A DNA stretch of 5,066 nt from an uncultured Pirellula sp. (GTDB lineage Bacteria; Planctomycetota; Planctomycetia; Pirellulales; Pirellulaceae), in the NCBI GenBank assembly GCA_903837255.1, contig CAILTZ010000541.1, forward strand, positions 1 to 5,066, written 5' to 3'. Below, in pieces: positions 1 through 5,066 of the stretch; position 1 is the stretch's first letter, and every line of letters begins with the position of its first letter. The position numbers and the translations under genes are program-made. The notes under the pieces are model-generated. The model saw nothing but the letters and a program-made list of their open reading frames with translations, ran no database searches and was not told the DNA's origin.

Positions 1-17
1 CCCGCCAAAGGGGCGGG
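1..17. other. Perfect 6-bp GC hairpin at the window edge
   Basis: CCCGCC (1-6) pairs with GGCGGG (12-17) around AAAGG. The sequence beyond position 1 is not available, so a T-run to the left that would make it a minus-strand terminator cannot be checked. Positions 1-149 contain no convincing gene; besides this hairpin they hold the one at 91-112, a G-rich stretch GGGGTCAGGGGGGCC (27-41) and the candidate terminator. Confidence 0.4.
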
Positions 18-90
18 AAGAGGAATGGGGTCAGGGGGGCCTCACGTTTCTATTGGAAGGTCTTTTGTTTCGTAGCTATGAGTCATGGCC

Positions 91-112
91 CCACCGGCGT
101 GAAGCCGGGTGG
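91..112. other. GC-rich hairpin downstream of the operon
   Basis: CCACCGGC (91-98) pairs with GCCGGGTGG (104-112) around a GTGAA loop, with one bulged G. No T-run follows on either strand, so it is not a standard intrinsic terminator. It could stabilise the 3' end of a transcript, act as a backup terminator, or be part of a repeat element. Confidence 0.4.
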
Positions 113-124
113 TGGCAGGAACGA

Positions 125-142
125 AAAAACGCAAGCGTCTTT
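125..142 (-). terminator. Candidate intrinsic terminator of the operon
   Basis: On the minus strand, starting 7 nt after the TGA of the DUF1501 gene, the transcript would read AAAGACG-CUUG-CGUUUUU and continue one more U. This gives a 7-bp stem, including one G-U pair, closed by a CUUG tetraloop, with a U-run forming the descending arm. The stem is short and AU-rich at its base, so it is weaker than a classical terminator. Confidence 0.45.
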
Positions 143-149
143 GAGCCTT

Positions 150-1601
150 TCAGCTCAGAATCGGATCGATCACACGACCCTCGACGTTGGTCAGACGGCG
201 TTGGATGCCGTTATGCTCATAGGTCAGACGCTCATGGTCGAGCCCTAACAAATGCAGGATCGTCGCGTTGAAATCATAGAGTGGGTGAACATCCTCGACC
301 GCCTTGACCCCCAACTCATCGGTCTGGCCATGGCTCACACCTTCTCGAACGCCCGCTCCGGTCATCCAGCAGGTGAACCCGTCCGGGTTATGGTCCCTGC
401 CATTGGCACCTTTCTGAAAAAACGGCATCCTGCCGAACTCTGTGCACCATACGACGAGCGTCTCCTCGAGCAAGCCACAAGCCTTGAGATCGCGAATCAA
501 GGCTGCGACGGGTTGGTCAAGGATTGACGCATGGACATCGTATTGATTCTTTAGATCGTTGTGCCCATCCCAGTTGAGTTTTCCAGCGCTTGCATAAGCG
601 CCATTAAAAAGCTGGACGAAACGAACGCCGCTTTGAATCAACCGCCTCGCCAAGATACAGTTCTTGGCAAATGCAGCTTTGTCCTTGTTGGCGGTATCAT
701 CGGCCCCGTAGGCCCGTAACACATGCTCTGGCTCACTACCGATGTCCGAGATTTGAGGAACACTCAATTGCATCTTGGCCGCCAGCTCATAGCTAGCGAT
801 CCTGGCGGCTAACTGCGCATCCCCAGGATGCTTTTGCAGATGCCTGTTCTGCATCTTCTCGAGCAGTTTACGGGTCGCCGTATCGGCAGACTCCGAGACG
901 CCTGATGCCTTCAAATGCCTCACGGGATCGCTTGCCGAGAACGCTGTGGCTTGGAATGCCGCCGGAAGGAAACCTGGCCCCCAGTTATTTGAACCATTTT
1001 GCGGAACACCTCTGGGATCGGGAATCGCCACATAAGCCGGGAGGTTATCGCATTGACTACCCAGTGCATAGGTGACCCAAGCTCCCAGGCTCGGGAATCC
1101 ATCGAGGTTAAAGCCGGTGGACAAGAAATTCTCTGCTGGTCCATGGGTGTTCGATTTGCTCGTGAGCGAATGGACAAAAGCAAAATCGTCGGTCAGCTCC
1201 GCAAGATTCGGAATCAAATCGCTGACCCATTTACCGGTTTGCCCTCGTTGGCGAAAGGTGTATTGGGGTCTAGCTAGATTCCCCGCGGGGCCTTGGAAGG
1301 TCACCGACGGGCCGCCTGGCAATGGCCGATCGTCCCACTCGATCAGCTTGGGCTTGTAGTCCCAGGTTTCAAGCTGACTGACGGCACCCGCACAGAAAAT
1401 CACTAGGACGTTTTTGGCTTTGGCTTGGAAATGCGGCGCACGCGGCGCATAAGGCTTGGTCGGATCGATCGCGATACGGTCTGTTGAATTCGGGCTCATT
1501 GCAAGTAATTTCTCGCGACTGAGCAAACTAGTCAGTGCAATCGACCCCAAGGCGTTTGAGGCTGTGTTGAGGAAATTGCGGCGATCCAATAGCGGGTGCA
1601 C
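150..1601 (-). CDS. DUF1501 family protein (alkaline phosphatase/sulfatase-like fold), probable Tat substrate
   Basis: This is a full-length 483-aa DUF1501 protein. The N terminus has a twin-arginine-like motif (DRRNFL, residues 6-11) followed by a small-residue hydrophobic stretch (about 12-27), suggesting Tat export in folded form. Family landmarks in order are: a beta strand NVLVIFCAG then [10 protein letters not shown] (75-84), [13 protein letters not shown] (152-164), WDGHNDL (344-350), TEFGRMPF (387-394), GRDHNPDGF (401-409), a TDELG turn (427-431), and the C-terminal signature [10 protein letters not shown] with [10 protein letters not shown]. The Asp and His residues in these motifs are plausible metal ligands by analogy with alkaline phosphatase relatives; no sulfatase CxPxR nucleophile motif is seen. 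Enzymatic activity is not established for the family. The GTG start at 1601 is chosen because AGGAG lies 10 nt upstream and the Tat motif follows at once; the next Met is residue 35. The gene follows the cytochrome-like gene after 17 bp, so it is presumably co-transcribed and translated alongside it. Identity is confident; function is not. Confidence 0.94.
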   Translation of the reverse strand: MHPLLDRRNFLNTASNALGSIALTSLLSREKLLAMSPNSTDRIAIDPTKPYAPRAPHFQAKAKNVLVIFCAGAVSQLETWDYKPKLIEWDDRPLPGGPSVTFQGPAGNLARPQYTFRQRGQTGKWVSDLIPNLAELTDDFAFVHSLTSKSNTHGPAENFLSTGFNLDGFPSLGAWVTYALGSQCDNLPAYVAIPDPRGVPQNGSNNWGPGFLPAAFQATAFSASDPVRHLKASGVSESADTATRKLLEKMQNRHLQKHPGDAQLAARIASYELAAKMQLSVPQISDIGSEPEHVLRAYGADDTANKDKAAFAKNCILARRLIQSGVRFVQLFNGAYASAGKLNWDGHNDLKNQYDVHASILDQPVAALIRDLKACGLLEETLVVWCTEFGRMPFFQKGANGRDHNPDGFTCWMTGAGVREGVSHGQTDELGVKAVEDVHPLYDFNATILHLLGLDHERLTYEHNGIQRRLTNVEGRVIDPILS

Positions 1602-1611
1602 AGGCGATAGG

Positions 1612-1616
1612 CTCCT
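1612..1616 (-). promoter_or_regulatory. Shine-Dalgarno sequence of the DUF1501 gene
   Basis: On the minus strand AGGAG lies 10 nt upstream of the GTG at 1601, just after the TAA of the preceding gene (1619-1621). It decides the GTG start and shows that the second gene has its own ribosome entry site within the 17-bp intergenic gap, as expected in an operon. Confidence 0.7.
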
Positions 1617-1618
1617 GG

Positions 1619-4600
1619 TTAAGGATAGAACAAGAACTCGTTGCAGTTAAACAGGGCTCGGCAGAGAACCTCAAGCCCTGACTCCTGAACCACTGCACGT
1701 GCATCCTCGATCTCCTCGGGGGTTGCATGGCGCAGCAAACATCGCCTATAGGCTGCATCGATCAAGGCCGCAGGGTCTGCACCGGCCTCCTTGCGTATAA
1801 TCTCGGCAAACGCGTTGGACTGATCGATCGTAAAACGGCTGTTGAGCAAATTCAGGGCTTGGATCGGAGTGGTTGATGTACGCCGCAGTCCGGTACTCTG
1901 TCCTGCATCAGGACAGTCGAAAGCTCCAAAGACGGCTTCCCGCTCGCGTCGAACCTTGTGCGCATAGACCATGCGGCGCAGGCCATCGGCTTTGAAGTGC
2001 TCAATCGGTTTAAAGCCTGACAGGCCTCCGCGCTGCTCGAACAGATCGTAGCCACGTCCGAACATCGTCGTATTGAGTTGCCCGCTCACCAGCAACATGG
2101 AGTCTCGGATCGTTTCGGCCTCGAGCCGTCTTCTTGGGAACCGCCAAAGCAACCTCGCATCGGCATCGACCATAGCGGCCCTTTCGGTGGATTGGCTCGA
2201 TTGACGGTAAGTCTTGGAGAGGACAATTTTCCGATGAAGCGATTTCAAAGACCAATTGCTTTCGATCAGCTCAGAGGCGAGCCAATCGAGCAATTCGGGG
2301 TGGGAAGGCGGAATTCCATTGAGCCCGAAATCGTTTGGAGTCTCAACCAGTCCGACTCCGAAATGGCCTTGCCATATCCGATTTGCGATCACTCGGGGAG
2401 TAAGCGGGTTGGTATCGGAGGCGATCCAGTTAGCGATTGCCAACCGGCGTTGGGGCTCGGCGGTCGCCCCATCTAGGTTCAGGTCCCCGAAGAAGCCAGG
2501 GACTTTCGGTGCAATGGCTTGTTTGGGTTGCTCCGGGTCCCCTCGAAGCAAAAGATGGATTGGATCCGGACGTCGGAATCGCCCCGCGAACGCCTTTTGA
2601 TTCTCTTCTGCGGTCGATAAGGCAGACCGAAGCTGTTTCTGACGGCGACTCAAGTCCTCGATCGCCTTGGATTCCGATGGGCTCAGTCCGTAGGTCGCAA
2701 TGTTCGGTGTGCTAGGCGGTTTGGCCGTCCCCGGATCTTTGGGATACACAATCCGATCCGAGTCGTCGGCAACGGTCAGCCAGTCCCCGCCCCCCTGGTT
2801 TTCAACAGAAGAGAGCACCTCGATCCGGTATCGGATAGCTAGCCGGTCCTGGAAGCGGCCCTCTCGGTCCCTGCCCCAAACGAAACGTTCGATCCATTGC
2901 TCACTGGGAAATTCAAAGGTCAGGGTCCCCTGTCCGATGGCGTTGGACATCCAACTGCGGTTATTTCCGTACTTTCCGTCGTTGACAAACCGTAGTTCAT
3001 GGCGATCGACGCTTATCGAATCCCCACCCGATTGGACACTTGTCCAAAAGTTCGCAAGAGCGATATTTTCGCCTTGCTGGTTAAAGATCTCGAATTCGTC
3101 AATGCAGGGTTCAAGATTATTGGTATCAAGGATCGTGAATCGAACGCTCTTGGTTTTCGTTGGCGCGATGCGGTCGGAGTTGAGGCTCGGTTGGACCGCT
3201 GGACGCTGCGGCCACACTGCGACAATGTCCTGCAAGCTATCCAAATGGGTTCCGATTTGGATACGATAAGCTGTCGGTGTACGGTCGGTGAACTCACCCA
3301 GCCGATCGCGTCCCCAGACAATTTTGGAGATGGTTTCTTCGGCGGGAAGTTCAAACAAAACCCAGCCGCGGCCGGCTTGGTCGCTCATCCAACTCGATGC
3401 GTTACCCAGTTTGCCGTCATGGATATGCTTGAGCCGATGGCTCTCCGATTCCCGACTGCCCGACGAGGTGACTTGGGTTCCGTGAGAGTCCAGAGCCACG
3501 TTCCTAGAATCATTGCCGTCGGTCCAAATTTCAAATTCGTCGATGCATGGTTCGATCAAACCCAAGGTTGGATGAAGATTGGCATCCCAGATCTCCATCT
3601 TTACCCAGCGGGCTTGCCTGGGCGAAAACGTTTCGATGTTCTCGGTAAGGTTAGGCAGGGGCACCTTTTTGGAGTTGGGTCGCGCTATGGGTTCAAAGCT
3701 TAGTAACTGGCGTTCGATTTCCTGGAGTTCCCCTGCGATCGATTCGGCGCGCGACCGCTGCTGAGCTGCCCAGGGGGTGTCGACCATCCGGTCTTCGTAG
3801 TCGACACCGGCGACGAAGGCCTGCATCGCGTAGTAATCTTCTTGGGTGATCGGATCGAATTTGTGATCGTGGCAACGAGCGCAGCCAATGCTCAGTCCCA
3901 GGAATGCCTGACCGAGGTTGACGACGATCTCGTCGATTGCGTCTTGGCGTGCAAGCCGTTTGCTCGGCTCGTCGGCTCCGATTTGGCCCGGTAGAAGGAC
4001 CGAGGCGGTGATCAAGAATCCCGTAGCGGTGTCATGGCCCAGTTGATCGCCAGCGATCTGTTGACGTATGAACTCATCAAACGGGGTGTCGTTGTCCAGT
4101 GCGCGGATCACATAATCGCGATAGTGCCAAGCGTGAGGTCGCTCGGTGTTGACTTCAAAGCCGTGAGTATCCGCATAGCGAACCACATCGAGCCAATGCT
4201 GAGCCCATCGCTCGGCGTAACGTGGCGAGGCCAGGAGCTCTTCGACAACTTGTTCGTAAACACCGGGTTGATCATGGTGGCTGGCAAACCAATCGACCAA
4301 GTCTGGATCTGGGGGAAGGCCGTGCAGATCCAGGGAAGTGCGTCTGAGCCACTGAGTCGGGGTTGCGACCGCTGAAAACCCCAAGCCGTTTGCTTGGAGC
4401 TTGTTCTCTATCAAAGTGTCGATGGTCGATGCCCCATCGCGTGCTCGCAGAGGCTGGAAACTCCAGTGCAACTTAGGGTCTGCCAAAACGGACTTGTCGA
4501 CACCATCAGGCCAAGGTGCTCCGGCGGCAATCCAGGTTTCGAGTACCTCGATTTGTGTTTTGCTAAGAGGCAAAGTGTTTGGCCCAGCCGGAGGCATTCG

Positions 4601-4930
4601 CTCCTCGGGATTCTCGCTCTTGACCCATTCGAGAATAGGGCTTGTGTTGGGGTTGGATGAATCGACCAACGGACCGTAGTGATCGCCCCCTCGGAGGGCT
4701 TTGGATTTAATATCTAGCCGAAGTCCAGACTTTTGCTTCTCAGGTCCATGGCAAGCATAGCAATGCCGCTCAAAAATCGGTCGTACATCTGTAACGAAAT
4801 CGATCACTTGAGCATTGATCACCTGGGCCGATGCGGAATGCAAATAAGCACCTTGAACAGTAGTCCAAAGGCTCGCTGCGATGGCTATTGGCCGGAATGA
4901 ACGGAAAAAAGGACCCATCAATCGCAGCAT
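1619..4930 (-). CDS. Secreted planctomycete cytochrome c-like protein: PSCyt1, DUF1549, two discoidin-like modules, DUF1553
   Basis: Numbered from the ATG at 4930 (1103 aa). Residues 1-35 look like a Sec signal peptide: arginines, a hydrophobic core (PIAIAASLW), then SASA before Q36. PSCyt1 spans about 45-142, with haem motif CYACH at 57-61 and M112 in RMPP as a possible axial ligand. DUF1549 spans about 166-377 and ends in a second haem motif, CARCH (350-354), followed by DHKFDPI. Residues 441-722 hold two related discoidin-like modules. A charged helical stretch (about 752-782) leads to DUF1553 (about 824-1077), recognised by [22 protein letters not shown] and [11 protein letters not shown]. 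The family is common in Planctomycetes and has no settled function; extracytoplasmic electron transfer tied to polymer breakdown is an inference. It lies 17 bp upstream of the DUF1501 gene, its usual partner. The frame is open upstream to a TTG at 5029 preceded by GGGAG; I prefer 4930 because it gives a normal signal peptide, although no clear Shine-Dalgarno precedes it. ATG 4918 is also possible. Confidence 0.93.
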   Translation of the reverse strand: MLRLMGPFFRSFRPIAIAASLWTTVQGAYLHSASAQVINAQVIDFVTDVRPIFERHCYACHGPEKQKSGLRLDIKSKALRGGDHYGPLVDSSNPNTSPILEWVKSENPEERMPPAGPNTLPLSKTQIEVLETWIAAGAPWPDGVDKSVLADPKLHWSFQPLRARDGASTIDTLIENKLQANGLGFSAVATPTQWLRRTSLDLHGLPPDPDLVDWFASHHDQPGVYEQVVEELLASPRYAERWAQHWLDVVRYADTHGFEVNTERPHAWHYRDYVIRALDNDTPFDEFIRQQIAGDQLGHDTATGFLITASVLLPGQIGADEPSKRLARQDAIDEIVVNLGQAFLGLSIGCARCHDHKFDPITQEDYYAMQAFVAGVDYEDRMVDTPWAAQQRSRAESIAGELQEIERQLLSFEPIARPNSKKVPLPNLTENIETFSPRQARWVKMEIWDANLHPTLGLIEPCIDEFEIWTDGNDSRNVALDSHGTQVTSSGSRESESHRLKHIHDGKLGNASSWMSDQAGRGWVLFELPAEETISKIVWGRDRLGEFTDRTPTAYRIQIGTHLDSLQDIVAVWPQRPAVQPSLNSDRIAPTKTKSVRFTILDTNNLEPCIDEFEIFNQQGENIALANFWTSVQSGGDSISVDRHELRFVNDGKYGNNRSWMSNAIGQGTLTFEFPSEQWIERFVWGRDREGRFQDRLAIRYRIEVLSSVENQGGGDWLTVADDSDRIVYPKDPGTAKPPSTPNIATYGLSPSESKAIEDLSRRQKQLRSALSTAEENQKAFAGRFRRPDPIHLLLRGDPEQPKQAIAPKVPGFFGDLNLDGATAEPQRRLAIANWIASDTNPLTPRVIANRIWQGHFGVGLVETPNDFGLNGIPPSHPELLDWLASELIESNWSLKSLHRKIVLSKTYRQSSQSTERAAMVDADARLLWRFPRRRLEAETIRDSMLLVSGQLNTTMFGRGYDLFEQRGGLSGFKPIEHFKADGLRRMVYAHKVRREREAVFGAFDCPDAGQSTGLRRTSTTPIQALNLLNSRFTIDQSNAFAEIIRKEAGADPAALIDAAYRRCLLRHATPEEIEDARAVVQESGLEVLCRALFNCNEFLFYP
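2765..3151 (-). repeat. Discoidin-like module, copy B (within the cytochrome-like gene)
   Basis: This encodes residues 594-722 (numbered from ATG 4930). It holds [25 protein letters not shown] (622-625), DGKYGN with SWMS (659-662), [11 protein letters not shown] (from 683) and YRIEV, paralleling copy A. Some DNA-level similarity persists: + strand AATTCGTC followed by ATGCA and GGTTC occurs near 3093 and again near 3534, a spacing of 441 bp or 147 codons. The rest has diverged, so the duplication is old. Confidence 0.8.
3218..3610 (-). repeat. Discoidin-like module, copy A (within the cytochrome-like gene)
   Basis: This encodes residues 441-571 (numbered from ATG 4930). In order it holds [19 protein letters not shown] (to 469), NVAL (477-480), DGKLGN with SWMS (513-516), [11 protein letters not shown] (from 537) and YRIQI. 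Copy B shows the same landmarks in the same order, 146-147 residues further on. The NVAL, W-x-S and aromatic-strand pattern fits F5/8 type C (galactose-binding-like) domains, often carbohydrate-binding; the ligand is unknown. Confidence 0.8.
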
Positions 4931-4952
4931 GAAGGTTCGGATCGGGACAGAG

Positions 4953-4985
4953 AGTACGACAGGCAGTACGACAGACAGTACGAGG
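4953..4985. repeat. 12-bp tandem repeat, about 2.7 copies
   Basis: On the + strand AGTACGACAGGC (4953-4964) is followed by AGTACGACAGAC (4965-4976) and AGTACGAGG (4977-4985). A decayed copy ending GGACAGAG precedes it at about 4945-4952. The repeat sits between the candidate promoter and the ATG at 4930, so it is leader DNA if that start is right. If translation begins at TTG 5029 it encodes a hydrophobic run of the pattern VLSV/VLPV/VLSV. The unit length is a multiple of three, so copy-number change would not shift the frame. Confidence 0.85.
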
Positions 4986-5017
4986 TTCCTTTTAGTGGGC
5001 TTTTCAGCAATGGGTCT

Positions 5018-5023
5018 ATTATA
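5018..5023 (-). promoter_or_regulatory. Candidate -10 box (TATAAT) of the operon
   Basis: A perfect TATAAT reads leftwards at 5023-5018. Transcription would begin near 5010 and leave a leader of about 80 nt before the ATG at 4930. No good TTGACA-like -35 element is seen at the expected place (about 5041-5046, where the minus strand reads AGCTCC). An activator or a different sigma factor may be needed, or the match may be chance. If transcription does start here, the TTG at 5029 cannot be the start codon for that transcript. Confidence 0.45.
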
Positions 5024-5037
5024 ACCCAAGCTGAACT

Positions 5038-5051
5038 CCCGGAGCTCCAGG
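5038..5051. other. GC-rich dyad symmetry upstream of the TATAAT box
   Basis: CCCGGAGCTCCAGG has a perfect 8-bp core GGAGCTCC (5041-5048), with two further pairs outside a single C/A mismatch. It covers the place where a -35 element would lie for the TATAAT at 5018-5023, so it could be an operator. A dyad this short can arise by chance. It also overlaps the GGGAG (5036-5040, minus strand) that could serve the TTG at 5029. Confidence 0.3.
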
Positions 5052-5066
5052 AATGCCAGTTCTAAC

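Noticed and set aside
53..271. 72-aa + strand frame starting at TTG near the left edge
   Set aside because: It starts with TTG, runs across the candidate terminator and into the antisense of the DUF1501 C terminus, and its composition (Arg, Ser, His, Trp) does not look like a real protein.
1602..1618. Possible promoter between the two genes
   Set aside because: The gap is only 17 bp and is explained by the Shine-Dalgarno sequence; it has no -10-like element.
2700..3269. 189-aa open frame on the + strand
   Set aside because: Antisense shadow of the same coding region; its Ser/Arg/Pro-rich composition is typical of out-of-frame translation.
3013..3354. 113-aa minus-strand frame inside the large gene
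   Set aside because: It overlaps the large gene in another frame on the same strand, and the main frame carries the conserved EPCIDEFEI and WGRDR motifs there.
2999..3703. 234-aa open frame on the + strand
   Set aside because: It lies wholly antisense to the discoidin-like region of the large gene, whose minus-strand frame shows clear protein-level repeats and family motifs. The + strand translation has no recognisable domain.
4953..4985. CRISPR-like repeat
   Set aside because: The 12-bp units are directly adjacent with no spacers, and no cas gene is present.

Overview
The window looks like ordinary planctomycete genome, most likely a Pirellulaceae/Rhodopirellula-type bacterium. The basis is a minus-strand gene pair typical of Planctomycetes (and some Verrucomicrobia and Lentisphaerae): a large secreted protein with PSCyt1, DUF1549 (PSCyt2) and DUF1553 (PSD1) domains, followed by a DUF1501 protein of the alkaline phosphatase/sulfatase-like fold. 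Base composition is moderate and even, and I saw no sign of recent transfer inside the genes. The genus is an inference; no rRNA or marker gene is present.

Layout, read in the direction of transcription (right to left). Positions 5066-4931 hold a short upstream region with a perfect TATAAT box, a GC-rich dyad and a 12-bp tandem repeat. Positions 4930-1619 encode the multidomain cytochrome-like protein; the frame stays open upstream to a TTG at 5029, so its start is uncertain. A 17-bp gap carries a good Shine-Dalgarno sequence. Positions 1601-150 encode the DUF1501 protein, which starts with GTG and has a twin-arginine-like N terminus. Positions 149-1 are non-coding and hold a candidate terminator plus two GC-rich hairpins.

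The two genes almost certainly form one operon. Both products appear to be exported: the first by a Sec-type signal peptide, the second probably by Tat. The first carries two CxxCH haem c motifs. Between DUF1549 and DUF1553 it carries a duplicated discoidin (F5/8 type C)-like module likely to bind carbohydrate or another ligand. The plausible picture is an extracytoplasmic redox/hydrolase pair acting on a polymer outside the cytoplasm, but the biochemical role of these families is not established and no substrate can be read from the sequence. The points most worth a second look are the apparently permuted arrangement of the duplicated module and the ambiguous start of the large gene. I found no RNA gene, CRISPR array, transposase or complete mobile element.
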